Part shown: positions 12,663 to 25,096 of the stretch, one piece after another | Layout of the letters: the number at the start of each line of letters is the position of its first letter | Numbering within the stretch: the stretch's first letter is position 1 | DNA from: Carya illinoinensis | Taxonomy: Eukaryota; Streptophyta; Magnoliopsida; Fagales; Juglandaceae | Direction: 5' to 3' | Length of the DNA: 64,000 nucleotides | Assembly: GCF_018687715.1 (NCBI RefSeq) | Contig: NC_056758.1 | Location: forward strand, 12,878,001-12,942,000 | Translations under genes and position numbers: made by a program | Notes under the pieces: generated by a model | Told to the model about the DNA's origin: nothing | The model's database searches: none | The model's input: the letters and a program-made list of their open reading frames with translations, nothing else

Positions 12663-13662
12663 TGAGGGTTGATTTGGCGCGAATATCTCACTCGGATCTT
12701 CATTTGCGTCAATTCTGTACGAGGAGATGTTCAACAATAATTTCAAATGAAGTTTGATTTAAGAGATTCGAATCTTATGACGATCCGGTGCATTTTGACT
12801 CGCCCGCCTCTCAATTGTTTCAACGCATTTTAAGTGTTAACCCCTCACGATGGAGTAATGTTTAACCGCCCACCATCGTGGCGGGCTTAGCCACCACATG
12901 GAGTTTGAATTTTTCAAACGTAAGCATGCACGTGAATTTGAGAAATGGGTAAAAGCATAGACTTAGAAAGGTAAGTACCATGACATGAATACTTAATTAA
13001 AACCACACAAACAGTACCAACACTGACGCAGGATTTAATTAATTAAAAACTTGACCTAATTTTATCAAATTTTCAACAATGGTCAAAATACAATACTTGA
13101 TCAAAGCCTAGCTTCGGTCGAATTCATGCCCCAAGGCATTATAGAGATGGGTTTTTAGTCTTTTTACCATTTTATTGAAGTGGATATTCATAAATATTTC
13201 AGATCCTGTTTTTGATTATATATATATATATATATCTCCTACTCCTAGTTAGAAACTTGAGTATTATATTATGGTGGTGATCGATTTCTTTGGTTTTCTG
13301 GTAATTTGCAGTTACTGCGGTTGCTTCTCTCTGCTTGTTATGGACGTTAATGATTGGAGTCGGTATTATTTTTTGGTAGATAGAGGTCTTTGTCTGTTGT
13401 TATATATAATTTAATGTATAGAAGATCAATAGTGCTTTGTGTCAACATAGCCATAGCCAGCCATTTTAGACATTTGAAGTCTCCCTCAAAAGGTAGTCTG
13501 ATCTTGCAAGCATGGTCTTGCGCCAAATTTCATCGGTCTTTGTCTATGTTTTTCTCATTTTGTCTTTTCCCCATCTAGTCTTAAAACGTAAGTTTCTGAT
13601 CATAAAGTCCCTAAATTATAATTCTCACTCAGTACCATACATGCATCTCTTACCAGAAGGCC

Positions 13663-13670
13663 TATAAAAA
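13663..13670 (+). promoter_or_regulatory. TATA box of the first VQ gene
   Basis: TATAAAAA lies 79 bp before the ATG at 13749. The same element in the same surrounding sequence (ATGCATCTCTTACCA before it, AAAATGCACAAG after it) occurs before the second VQ gene at 36015, so it is conserved between the duplicates. Confidence 0.7.
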
Positions 13671-13748
13671 GGAAGAACAAAATGCACAAGCTGGAAAGGA
13701 AGCTGCCTACGCCGTCTTCCCCCCTCCTTTTCATTATATCTATCAATA

Positions 13749-14015
13749 ATGGAAAAGAGCGAGCTTGGGAGTCCTCAATATGTTCAACAACCTAAAACAC
13801 AAAATCCCACCAAACTGAAGGGATCAGAACCTGTCAAGGTTAAGTACATTTCCAGCCCTGTGCTGGTCAAAGCTAGCAATCCTACGGAGTTTCGAGCCAT
13901 CGTTCAAGAACTCACCGGCAACAACTCCGAGGATACATTAGGTTTCTTCAATTCCAACAGTACGAATGCGGTCACTGATCATCTTGGAAATCCGCAACAA
14001 AACAATGCTTGCTAG
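13749..14015 (+). CDS. VQ motif-containing protein (VQ1/VQ10-like), copy 1
   Basis: This is an intronless gene of 88 codons. The VQ motif FRAIVQELTG is at residues 48-57, preceded by VKYISSPVLVKAS, which recalls the small Arabidopsis VQ1/VQ10 group. VQ proteins are small nuclear or plastid-targeted cofactors that bind WRKY transcription factors in defence and stress signalling; that role is family knowledge, not visible here. The length fits this group. The ATG follows a conserved TATA box and leader. The C-terminal tail (TDHLGNPQQN) is also encoded, out of frame, after the stop of the second copy at 36089. There is no frameshift or internal stop, so it is probably a functional gene. Confidence 0.9.
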   Translation: MEKSELGSPQYVQQPKTQNPTKLKGSEPVKVKYISSPVLVKASNPTEFRAIVQELTGNNSEDTLGFFNSNSTNAVTDHLGNPQQNNAC

Positions 14016-14639
14016 GTAAAGCGAGCGAATGCATGCAGGCCAGCTTTGAGCTCTAAGATTAATGCTATATATTGTGGACATTTTGGAAGATGATGATCAT
14101 GTGATCAGTAGTGTAAGATTTGAGAGGTGTTTGCTTTTAGGTACTTTTATCTTAGTTTTATGATTTGCTTATGAGTTGTAAATTTCATTGCTTAAATTAT
14201 ATTCTATCATATCATTTGCATCCTTTTCTTTGAGATTTCATTGAACCAGAGATGCATGCTGGCCCTTTGAAGTACAAATTCATGCATGTTTGGCTTCAAT
14301 ATTGTTGACTCAAACACATTCTCATATATATTTTTTATTGGCCAAGGCCCAAAATATGCTATGTTGGAAAGAAATATTAATTTTTAGAATCCTAAATTTG
14401 TAATTGTGAAGATAAGCTCCTAATTCAACTCACTCAAATTTAGACAACTCATGTAAATTTCGAATACATGATTTTGGCTACTATATATATTAATTATTGT
14501 TATAAGCCCGGATGATAAATCTCGATGATATTTAGTGATAATTAAATTGAAGGAAAGACTTCTAATTTAAAGATAAGCTTAAAATTAACAACTCAATTTT
14601 AATAATGCCAATGCAGGCTGCTTATATATATATATATAT
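14016..14639. other. 3' flank of VQ gene
   Basis: AT-rich sequence with possible polyadenylation signals. No gene or transposon ends were seen, apart from a (TA)n run at about 14621-14642. Confidence 0.4.
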
Positions 14640-14689
14640 ATAAAGTTAAATACACGTATATAGGCAGTATTATATACAAGCAAGTTATT

Positions 14690-15470
14690 GCAAACTAACA
14701 TGACTCCAACCAAGTACAACTAATGCAATCCACAATGGAAGGACGTGCTATTCAAATCAATCCTATTGGGGAGATTTTCGTCGAGAGCCACAAAGCCCTG
14801 CATGGAGGCCGGCCCAAACCCAACTTCCAACATATCTCCCATATCCCAAGAAGCATAAGGCAGCTTGGCCCAAACCTACGGGAATCTCCTAATGGTTCAA
14901 AATCGACCCATAACCAGTGTAGGTCGGATATAACCTCCCGCATTGAGATAGGACCTTGTAGAGGAAGCGTAGAAAACCAAGCCAGAGGAAAGAAGAAGAA
15001 GCATGACAAGAGGAAGAAACCAGACAACCCAGCAACGCTAGGAGACCACACCACATTAAATGAGTTCACCAGATGATAACGCCGCATTAAATGGCTGATC
15101 TCAGAGGGCCACGTCGCATAAAAGACAACATGACAGAAGGAGTTCCGGAAGATTGTCCCTTCTCCCAGGTCACAGGACATGGTCATCTGACTCTCCGAAC
15201 TAAGTATAAAAGGCTCATCCGACCACCAGGTAAGGGAGATCGAATTCTCTAGCTAAACATACATTAATACTCATCATCTCCTTAATTCCCCACTACTTGG
15301 TAAATTCAAGTTAACTTAGGCATCAGAGGTTCCCTAGACTACCACAGGGCCATCTTTTCCGATCCTTTATTCATTATTGTAGGCCTCTAAAACAGAAGAC
15401 CCAGACCGTTGAGGACCCTGCTCAAAAGTGTACAAAACACGTCACTAACAAATCTCATATCTGTAAATCC
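14690..15470 (+). mobile_element. Ty3-type LTR remnant (probable)
   Basis: The sequence is more GC-rich than its surroundings, has a TATA box (TATAAAAG, 15205-15212) followed by a pyrimidine-rich leader, and ends near TAACA at about 15450. This is the layout of an LTR with U3, R and U5, and it resembles large Ty3/Tat-like LTRs I recall from woody plants. I could not fix the exact ends or target duplications. The frames here (for example 14723-15076 and 15409-15747) look incidental. Confidence 0.5.
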
Positions 15471-16204
15471 AATACTACAAAAGAATGAAAAGAAGGGAAT
15501 AGAATTGGTTACCAAATTGGACAAAGAAATTGAAGACGTGTCGAACATTGAGGGAAATGTGAGAGCTGAACTCTCGGTTCTCCCAATCTGTTTGCATCGC
15601 TATCCCGACATTCACCGCGTTTGTGATCCCTCTTGCCCTGGCCATCCTTCCTTTACTTCTTTTTTCCTCTCTTTCAAAGACACAAGAAGAGATCGAGCAA
15701 AGGAAGTATCTATCCCTTTTCAAGTTCTCAAAAAAGTAAATCTATAATAGAAAAAGATGATCAGCTAGGTTGGCAAGTAAAGTTGGTTAGTTACTTTGTG
15801 GCCTAATTTTCCTTTGTTGTATGCATTTGTCTTTTCCTGAGATGATGCACATTTCTCAACAAATTGAGTTGATCTTGTAGCGGAGAGAGAGATAGAGAGA
15901 GAGTTAAAGAGCCATGCAACTGTTTGTGAGAGAGAGAGAGAGGCAATGGTTTTTTTTTTTGAAAAAGAGAGTTAGATAATTGGGGATGGATGCGGGCTAC
16001 GATCTTGCCTGCTAAACAGCTCATCTAACTCACATCTAATTTTAACCTGACTTTTTCGGATGGGTTTGATTGGGTTTATTGGGTAGGTCGGATTTTACAC
16101 TTTTCTACACATGCCTAATTAATAAAACAGATGCCACATTTGCGTTTCTTTTTGCAACGATACGTTTTCGTTTGAATAATCAATTAAGGGTGGAAAAATC
16201 TAGT
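15471..16204. other. Intergenic sequence with GA-rich tracts
   Basis: GA-rich microsatellite-like tracts lie at about 15881-15943. No convincing coding sequence is present. Confidence 0.4.
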
Positions 16205-16365
16205 TAGAAGCATAATTATGCATTAATATGTACATCAATCTAATGTGATTAATTAAAAATTAAATTTTATTTAAAATAATACTAATTTAAATTTTAAATA
16301 TAAAAAAATTAATATTAATATACAGATTAATACATAATTTTATTTATATATAATAAAACTCATTA
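16205..16365. mobile_element. Short MITE
   Basis: Imperfect terminal inverted repeats: AAGCATAATTATGCATTAAT on the left matches, reverse-complemented, AATAAAATTATGTATTAAT on the right. The element is about 160 bp with an AT-rich interior and no coding capacity. Confidence 0.55.
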
Positions 16366-16554
16366 AGTATTTGGTGAACAAGGCAGACAACCCGAAAAAA
16401 ATAAATAAAGAAATAAAATTAGTTACTTGCATTGGGATCTTGCCCATTTAGCCAAGCATGTGGCTCATGTTTAGTCAACTCCCTCGGGGACTTCTTGGCA
16501 GCAGTAGTCTTCTATACGTACAAGCAATAAAATAATCCTCCGGGCTGCTGGCTT

Positions 16555-16920
16555 AATTTGTTTTTTGGTGTGAATCTTGGAATGGCAGTCAACATTCTTT
16601 TTGGATAAAACTCAGCCATTGTTGACCATCCATTCCTAGTTGCCACTAATAACCTGAATGATTTGAAAAGTCCATTTAGGTTTCCTCTACTTTTATGCAT
16701 AACTTTTCGTTCTGAACAAAAGGCAAATTAAGGTCACGTGGCTCATGACCAAGATGGATTCTCCGTGGAACTTGGAATTTGGGGCAAAACACGTGCTTAA
16801 AAAAGTAGAAAATTTGTTAATCTAGAATTAATTAAATAAAAGGACCTACTAAATATCTTATATATAAGAGCTCTCCATTCGATACTGAATCTTGTTTAAT
16901 AAGAGTATTGGGCATGCGGG
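16555..16920. repeat. Duplicated non-coding block, copy B
   Basis: Homologous to blocks at 11045 and 18590. It shares TGTGAATCTTGGAATGG, GTTGACCATCCA, TTGAAAAGTCC, CTCATGACCAAGATG, TTCTCCGTGGAA and ACACGTGCTTA in the same order. No VQ coding sequence follows before copy C, so this unit seems truncated. Confidence 0.7.
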
Positions 16921-18482
16921 TCAAGTTTTATCCGAATTTAAAATCTGGATATCAGGACATCCAGACTGGATAGAACCAGCTGCTTGCCTTGTAGAGAGTG
17001 GGTAACTAGATCCGATCTGATTTGCCCTATATCCAGGCGGATGGTAAAACCGGTTACTGAAATACCCGCTATTCGTTTTTTCATTAAATAGAAAAAAAAA
17101 TTTAAAATGTTAAAATATATAATTAAATTTGAATAAAAATATAAAAATAGAAAAATAAAAAAATTGCATACCTATTGCGCATGTGAAATCTCTTAGTAAA
17201 CTTGGCAGTTCTCTTTTAAAATAAAATAAAAAATAAAAATAATGTTTTTTTTATTTCATTTCTGTTTTTGCTAGGATTTCAATATTCCGGCCAGATGCCG
17301 GGCATGAATTCAACCGTAGGGTTTGACCATTATTACATGAATTCAACCATAAGATTTCCTGTGAAAACGTACGGATGCATCTTAAAGATCTTTCTCGACT
17401 ACTAAAATTAATTAAAAATTAATTAGGAAGTTTAATTTTAGTTCATCCTCTATGATTAGTGACATTGTTTATGTTGGAGCTATAATTAAGAGTTTTGTTA
17501 TATATATACACTGACTTTTGTGTATTTTTTATGTACGTACTTTACTGATATAAATAATTATTTTATAATTAAAAAAATTCATACAGTCAATCATATTAGT
17601 AGAGTGCACAAAAAATATATATATAAAAATAACTCCATATAACATTTTTGTATAATTAAAATCTCAATGGTAATTGGTATGCGATTGTGACTTATATTAG
17701 TCAATATTGCTATTCTTGCTTCAGTTTTTTTTTTTTTTTTAATTGTGATACATATGGTTTGAAAAAGGGAAGAATGGATCTCTTCATCTTGAGACATGAT
17801 GAGCTGACCAGTTGAGAGCACTACAGAAGGCAAAGTTTTATAAGCAAGCATATATGGAAAAGTTTGAACAACTAGGTCGTTTGACTTAACTAAACCTAAG
17901 CCGGCCAATGCTCTTTATTGCACTGATACAAAGGGTTCTAGCAATTAAATAATTGTTTATTTTAGAATAAGATGATAACATATAAACTCATGAGAATTAA
18001 TGTCGCTGGTATCTAGCAGCTACATGGAAATGATCAAAAGCCCCCAATTAACTTATTCCCAGTATTTTCATCATTATGAACCCAGCCTAGATGATCAATG
18101 AATTAATGCAATCTAATATTAGGTAATGGAATCAAAACATATTGGATGACAAACTAGTTTCCCGACATAGAAATGATTTTTTCGCCGTCAAATGTTGTTC
18201 AAGATCGAGCCGCCACCATATGGCCAAATGGGTTTTGGCAGTTACAGAAGATGAATGCTTAGACGAAAATAAAGAGAGTAATACTATTTATGGACTATTC
18301 CAAATAATTAAGGGTTAGATCAATGTTATAAAACATGCACGCTTTTATATATATCTTAATATATAATACTCAAGACATGCATATGCCTTACAAAAAATAT
18401 AGCTTCTATCTTTAATCAACCAGGCACATGCCACATTCATTTCTTGGAATGAATTAAAAATGTAATCTAGTATAGCTAGCTG
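16921..18482. other. Intergenic, low complexity and repeat relics
   Basis: AT-rich. A short dispersed-repeat relic is at about 16910-17070. The minus-strand frame at 17908-17591 has no recognised motif. Nothing else can be supported. Confidence 0.4.
18456..18460 (-). terminator. Pol III terminator of tRNA-Pro
   Basis: A run of five T on the minus strand lies about 23-27 bases downstream of the tRNA 3' end, as is usual for RNA polymerase III termination. Confidence 0.55.
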
Positions 18483-18554
18483 GGGGCATTCCGAGAATCG
18501 AACTCGGGACCTCTCGCACCCAAAGCGAGAATCATACCACTAGACCAAATGCCC
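18483..18554 (-). tRNA. tRNA-Pro (anticodon UGG)
   Basis: A 72-base cloverleaf on the minus strand. The acceptor stem GGGCATT pairs with AATGCCC and is followed by a C discriminator base. The anticodon stem CTCGC/GCGAG closes the loop TTTGGGT, so the anticodon is UGG. The T arm has GTTCGATTC, and the A box (TGGTCTAGTGG) and B box are intact. There is no intron and no encoded CCA, which is normal for a nuclear gene. It reads CCA/CCG-type proline codons. It looks functional. Confidence 0.95.
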
Positions 18555-18589
18555 TTGGATGAAAATGTAGTTAGCATTAATTAATCTTT

Positions 18590-18681
18590 TGCCTAAAATT
18601 TAGCCGTTGTTGACCATCCAATCTTAATTGCCAATATTTAAGAGTCAGCATAAATGAGATGAAAAGTCCATTTACGACGTT

Positions 18682-18713
<32 letters not shown>

Positions 18714-19200
18714 GAGCAAACCGCTGCCTTTTGAACAGAAGGCAAAGGTGGCAGCTTATGACCAAACTCATCATGTATTCTCCGTGGAATTAACTTGGTA
18801 TTTGAGGTCAATAATAAACACGTGCTTATAAAGTAATGTTTAACTCAAGAAAAGTAAAGGCCCTAGAAAATCTCCTACGTACATATAATAAGATAAAATA
18901 TATATTTAAGGAATAAACAAAAGCATTATATATAATTTATTAGAAGCAGCTTCCAGACAGCTTCCAGTTGTAATACATACAGTAGTCAAGCTACTTGCAT
19001 TCCTAACGGAAAGAAAATAATCATATGAATTCTGTCGTGAAAAGCTTATAAACATAATCCTCCACCCAACTGTCAAATAAAAACACCTTAATTTTAAAAA
19101 CTGAAATCATCAAGTTGTCCACAGCCGCCATATTATTTTCGTGTAGTCGTCCTTGTGATTCTTTCTCTTTGAACTTCAGCTATGATCTTTAGCTCGTGTA
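18590..19200. repeat. Duplicated non-coding block, copy C
   Basis: Homologous to blocks A and B: GTTGTTGACCATCCAATC, GATGAAAAGTCC, TTCTCCGTGGAA, ACACGTGCTTA, TCTCCTAC, TTAGAAGC and TCGTCCTT occur in order. A (TA)n run is inserted at about 18690-18712. The copia element starts 46 bp after its end. Collinearity suggests that it is the upstream region of the second VQ gene, now separated from it by insertions. Confidence 0.7.
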
Positions 19201-19246
19201 TCGTGATCAAAATTATTTTGACATTTCTGCCAGTATCTCAGACGTC

Positions 19247-19480
19247 TATCATAGATATTGTAAATAAATAGTTACTGCATGTTTTACTGTAAATAGTAAA
19301 TAGTTAGTTAATAGTAGTTGATGCAGTAACTAGTTACTTAAGTGATCTTCAAGTTAGTTACTTTACTTCACTTCTATGTATTGGTATAAATACCAATTCT
19401 AGTTGAATACAAGAATAGAGTTCTTCCTCACAATGTTTTGAGAATATTATTTTTGATTAGAATTATCTGAATTTGCTTCA
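19247..19480 (+). repeat. 5' LTR of copia-1
   Basis: 234 bp, starting TATCATAGATATT and ending TTGCTTCA, followed directly by the primer-binding site at 19481. It has a TATAAATACC-type promoter element (about 19384) and aligns to 23964-24200 with several substitutions and indels. Confidence 0.85.
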
Positions 19481-19568
19481 TGGTATCAGAGCAGATACCT
19501 TAGGGCTTCACTTCTGATTGCTGCAAGATTCAATACATGATTTGCGTTTGTTCAAGATTCAATACAAG

Positions 19569-20816
19569 ATGAGTACATCAGCCTCTATTTCATTGCATGC
19601 AGAAGATTCTAACCCGTATCACTTGCAAAATGGAGATTCTCCTGGTTCTACCTTGGTTTCTATGCTTCTTATGGGAGATAATTACCATAGTTCGTGCAGA
19701 TCGAAGGAAATGGCGAAAAAGGCAAAGAACAAGATATGATTGGTAAATAGAGTGATAAATCAGCCAATGGATTCAGATCCACTCTTTGTTGTATGGGACA
19801 AATTTAATAGCATGGTTCTATCATGGATTTTAAACTCAGTGTTAAGAGATATTTGGGAAAGTTGAGATATTAGGGAAACAATTGTCTATGCGAAGACAGC
19901 AAGAGAAATGTAGGAAGAATTGCGCAATCAATTCTGTCAAGGGAACGGGCTAAGGATTTTTCAATTGCAGAAGGAGCTCTCATCTTTATCCCAAGAGCAA
20001 GCTTCGGTGAGTGTTTATGATCGCAAGTTTAAATGTTTGTGGGATGAATTGATAAATTATAATCAAATGCTCGATTGTACATGTGGAGTATGTAAGAATT
20101 GTAGTTGTGGTGCTGCACGTTTGTTCTTGGAATATCAACAACGTCAACATATTATAATGTTTCTCATAAGGTTGAATGAAGAATTCTCACAAGTTAGAGG
20201 CCAGATACTGTTAATGGATCCATTACCACTGATTACTAAAGTATTTTCTTTAGTTATTCAAGAAGAAAAACAGAGAGAAGTTGGATTACTGGATAGAACT
20301 CTTGTTGAAACTACTGTTGCTTTTATGAACAAGAAAGTTGAAAATCCAAGATCCAATTTCAAAAGGCAGCAATATAGAAGGGAAAAGGTTTTATGCACTC
20401 ATTGTGGAATGAACAATCACACAGTGGATAAGTGCTATAAAATACATGGATATCCTCCAAATTTCAAGCAAAAGAGAAAAGTATCATCAGCAAATCAAAT
20501 AATGGTCCAACCTATAAGTACACCCTTTGATTTACATAATACTATGTTATTCTCTCAAGAAGAGTATCGGCAATTACTTGCATTAATACGCCCACAACCA
20601 CCTGATGCACAAAATGTCAACCATCAAGCAACCAATATCATATCGACTTCAATTGTTTTACCTCCATTTTCAGGTAAAACTAATTTGCATCTTTATCATA
20701 ATGTGCCATCATGTCAATCCAATTTTTCATCCATTAGAAATGAGTTTCCACATCCTTTTCCAAGCACCTGTATCTATGATCCAGGTGCTACAAACCATAT
20801 CATACACTCAAAATAA
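19569..20816 (+). pseudogene. copia-1 gag and protease region
   Basis: The frame begins at 19569 with a copia gag start (NPYHLQNGDSPGSTLVSMLL), stops at 19739, and resumes in 19920-20816 with the gag core. A CCHC zinc knuckle (CTHCGMNNHTVDKC) lies near residue 160 of that frame, and the protease motif DPGATNHI follows at its end. Gag coats the RNA and forms the particle. At least one stop and a shift separate the two parts, so no whole protein can be made. Confidence 0.85.
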
Positions 20817-23800
20817 TCTTTTTCCACAATTACAAAAATCTTAAATACTTTTGTTAAGCTACCAAATAGAGAAAATGTTACAGTCACCCATCTTGGAACT
20901 ATTTATTTGTCAGATGGTTTAGTATTGAAAGATGTGTACCAAGTTTTTCATATAATCTTCTTTCAATAACTAAACTAACTCCTGATCAGAATTGTCATTT
21001 CATCTTTATGCTTGAAATCTGTTATATACAGGGCCTTACCCCATGGAAGATGATTGGGAAGGGTAGAAAAGCAGCTAGTTTATATTTTCTACAACAACCA
21101 TCAGTGAGTGCAACTTGTAATTCAGTTCTTTCATCAAATGTCAACTTTGTTTCTGACTCTAATTCCAACTTGTGGCATAGTAGATTAGGCCACCAATAAT
21201 CTTCTAGATTGTTAGTTCTTGCAAAACTACTTCCAAACTTTGTCTTGAATAAAACTGCACATAAGGATCATTGCTCGATATGTCCTTTGGCAGAACAAAA
21301 ATATCTATCATTTCCAATTCATTCTTACAAATCCAGTTTTCCATTTCATTTAATACCTACTCATGATGGTTTTAAATATTTTTTAACAATTGTGATGATC
21401 ATTCAAGATCAACTTGAGTATATTTGATGCAATCCAAGTCCGAAGTGAAAACCATTTTCATAGCCTTTTCTAATATAGTTCATTCATAATTTAAACAAAA
21501 AAATACAGTGTGTAAGAACTGATAATGACTTAGAACTCAACATGATTGATTTTTTCTGTTCCAAAGGAATTATACATCAAACTTCTTGTGTTAAGACTCC
21601 TCAACAAAACTCAATTATTGACAGGAAACATTAACATCTCCTTAATGTAGCAAGAGCCTTGAAATTTCAATCCAATGTTCCACTAACATTCTGGGGTGAA
21701 TGTGTTCTTACTTCCACACAAATCATAAATTGCATTCCTTCTCACATTCTAGATGAAAGGTCACCCACATCAAATTCTTTATGGTGATGTTCATTCATAT
21801 TGTCATTTAAGAGTTTTTGGATGCCTATGTTATGCTTCTACTCTATGTCACAATAGATCAAAATTCTCACCTCGTGCAAGGAAGTGTGTTTTTGTTTGAT
21901 ATCCATTTGGGATAAAGGGATATAAACTCTTTGATTTTGATTCCAAAACTTTCTTTATATCCTGAGATATCTTCTTTCATAAGTCTATATTTCCATTTCA
22001 ACAAAAATCATCTTCACTTCCTTCATCACTTCCATCTGGTCTTGTTTTTCCTAATCCAATTCTAGATTTTGTTTTTCAATATGAAAATTCATTCACCACA
22101 CAATTCCAGATCAGATACATCTTCCAATAATCCCAATGAACAATCACTTACCTCTTCTCTACCAATTCCAACAATTCCCTCACTTCAAGATAATGTTCGT
22201 TTCCCTCCTCTTCGAAAATCAACTAGACAGCACAAAACTCTTGGTTATTTGTAGAAGAACTATCACTGCAATTTAGTAGCTTCTACTTCTACTTCTACCA
22301 CATATTCTACAGGCTCAGTTTCTACAAAGTCAGGTAATCAATATGACATTTCTAATGTTTTATCTTATAAACATTTATCTCCTTCTCATAGTACTTTCAG
22401 TATTTCCATTTCATCCCATATAGAACCAAAATTTTATCGTCAAGTTGTTGAGCACTCTCGTTAGAAAGATGCTATGTCTATTGAATTAACTGCCCTTGAA
22501 TCAAATAATACCTAGACTCTCATTGATCTGCCACCTAATACAACCCAAATTGGCTGTAAATGGGTATATAAAACTAAGTTTAATGTTGATGGCTCAATTT
22601 AGAGACATAAAGTAAGATTGGTTGCCAAAAGTTATTCTCAAAGAGAAGGTCTTATTATTTAGAGACTTTTTCTCCTATTGCAAAGATGGTGACAATTAGA
22701 TGTTTCTTATCATTAGTAGCTAATCATAATTGGAATTTAATACATTTAGATGTAAATAATGCTTTTCTATATGATGATTTGAAAGAAATTCTGAATATGA
22801 AGCCACCTCCTATGTATCTTAGAAAGGGGGACACAAGGGTCTGCAAGTTATAGAAAACTCTATATGGTTTAAAACAGACTTCTTGATAGTGGAATTCTAT
22901 GTTCACTGTAGCCTTGATAGATTTGGGATTTATTAAGTCCAGATCAGACTATTATTTGTTCACAAGAAGGAAAGATGATTCTTTTGTGGCCATGTTGGTA
23001 TATGTTGATGATATACTTGTAGCTAGCACTGAATTATCTATTGTTCAGTCCATTACATCCTCTTTAAGTACACATTTCAAGTTGAAGGACTTAGGTCCTG
23101 TCAAATATTTCTAAGGCATTGAGGTTGCTAGATCAAAAAAGGGTATTTCTCTATGTCAAAGAAAATATACCCTGGAGTTAATCTCAGATACTGGTTTAAT
23201 AGGCTATAAACCAGCCAGCTTTCCCATGGACTCTCATTGTAATTGTCAAAAACTGATGGTGAATTTCTTGAGGATGGAACAAGTTATAGAAGGCTCATTG
23301 GTAGGTTACTTTATCTTACTCATACCAGACCAGACATCACCTATTCAGTACATCATTTGAGTCAGTTCCTTGACTCTCCTCGAGTTCCACATATGCAAGC
23401 TTCTTTAAGAATTTTGAAGTATGTTAAAATGGCTCTAGGGCATGGTATTTTTTTCTCTGCCTCTTCTCAAACTCATCTCAAAGCTTTTGCTGACTAGGAT
23501 TGGGCCAGTTGTTCTGATATAAGGGGATCCATTTCTGGTTTTTGTAATTTTCTTGGTGATTCTCTTATTTTATGGAAATCTAAGAAGCAAACAATAGTCT
23601 TAAGGTCATCTGTAAAAGCTGAATATCAATCTATGGCCTATGCTATTTGTGAAATAACATGGCTTTGGTCATTACTTTCTGATCTTCATCAACATCATCC
23701 TCAACCTACTTTGCTTTTTTATGACAATCAATCTACCATCCACATTGCAGCAAATCTTATTTTCCACAAAAGAACCAAACATATTGAATTGGATTGTCAT

Positions 23801-23960
23801 CTTATCAAGTAGAAAATACAAGCTGAAGTACTTAGAACTTTACATGTTTCTTCTTCCCACCAGCTTGCTGATATACTAACTAAGCTTCTTGGATATGCTG
23901 CCTTTCATTTTTTGTTGTCCAAGATGAATGTCCACAACTTTTACTATTCATCTTGAGGGG
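20817..23960 (+). pseudogene. copia-1 pol: integrase, reverse transcriptase, RNase H
   Basis: Fragments in order: pre-integrase NLWHSRLGHQ (about 21170), integrase core pieces (FKYFLTIV, about 21374; TPQQN, about 21598), the reverse transcriptase with YVDDILVAS (about 22998) and the connection/RNase H domain to about 23960. Stops are frequent, for example at 21197-21199, 21427, 23114 and 23495. Catalytic signatures are partly kept, but no domain is intact over its full length. Confidence 0.85.
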
Positions 23961-23963
23961 GAC

Positions 23964-24200
23964 TATCACAGATATTATAAATAAATAGTTACTCTTTTAC
24001 TGTAAATGGTAAATAGTTAGTTAATAGGAGTGGATATAACTAGTTACTTAAGTCTTCAAGTTAGTTACTTTACTTCACTTCTATGTACTGGTATAAATAC
24101 CAACTCTCACACGTAAATCCTTTGGTTGAATACAAGAACAGAGTTCATCCTCTCAGTGTTTTGAGAATATTCTTGATTGGAATTATCTAGATTTGCTTCA
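23964..24200 (+). repeat. 3' LTR of copia-1
   Basis: 237 bp, starting TATCACAGATATT directly after the purine tract and ending TTGCTTCA. It differs from the 5' LTR by substitutions and two indels of about ten bases or more. Confidence 0.85.
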
Positions 24201-25093
24201 TAGTCTACCAACCGGGAAACAAGGTGGTCCATAAATCTAGTTCTTGCAATCAATGATCTTTTAGTAATGCATTGTGTAATTGGGAGTGTACCAATGAATG
24301 GTATGCCGACAAATGACTCGGATTAAGCTTTGGTGAACAACGCTAAGTCAACTGGACGCCACAAACCATATGGTTGAGGTGGCAGGATGGCGAGCAAGGA
24401 AGTAGTCACCCACAACAACTCTAGGAGCAAGAGGCCTTGGGAAAGGGAGGATTTAGTGCAAGTGTAAAAGAGGTTATTAAATGAAGAACAAGCATAGTTT
24501 GCATCATAGGTGATTAGGAGGAGGAGTCTATGTAGACTATTATCAAAGAAGTGACATGTATCCGTTTCAACATGGTGAAAGGAAGGGCGGCAACAACTAT
24601 AGTGAGTGAAACCTGTTATGAAGGATAAGAGAAAAAGTAAAATAAATATTGAGTAAATCACATAGGATACAAGTTTTACTTAGCTTGGCAATGTGCGACC
24701 TACATTCACGGAGCTACAGACTATTTCATTTCAAATGATAAGCAATTACACTACAACATCATGCAAAATAATAACACAATATATTCAGCAGGTTGATTGA
24801 ATAGGATCAAGAGTCCAAACGGATCAAAATTCATTGAAAATCTACTAAAAAAACACAACGAATTATTATCGGATCAAGTCAACAAACCGACCTGCCACAA
24901 ACACAATTGAGTTCCACACATTGAGGCCCGACAGAACTGCATTTAACATAGTAGTCCCCTCAAAACCAAATCTTGTCAAGTAGAAAACTCCTTGAATGCG
25001 CAAATGAGCCCACTACAAATAGCCTAGGGACGTCACAAGGTAGGAAGGGTGGGAACCTCTTCAACCTCTAGTTACTACTCTTCGTCCAGAGAT
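24201..25093. other. Intergenic, unassigned
   Basis: Mixed-composition sequence. The minus-strand frame 24661-24323 has no recognisable product. It may be an old transposon relic. Confidence 0.35.
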
Positions 25094-25096
25094 TAA

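Larger units (their letters stand above)
19247..24200 (+). mobile_element. Ty1/copia retrotransposon, decayed (copia-1)
   Basis: Two LTRs flank a primer-binding site (TGGTATCAGAGC, complementary to initiator tRNA-Met) and a purine tract (GAGGGGGAC at 23955-23963). The interior runs gag, protease, integrase, reverse transcriptase, RNase H, the copia order. Many in-frame stops and shifts show that it is dead. Its flanks (ACGTC and TAGTC) are not an exact target duplication, in keeping with age. Confidence 0.9.

Noticed and set aside
19242..24205. Target-site duplication for copia-1 (ACGTC and TAGTC)
   Set aside because: Only three of five bases agree, so it is not claimed as a duplication.
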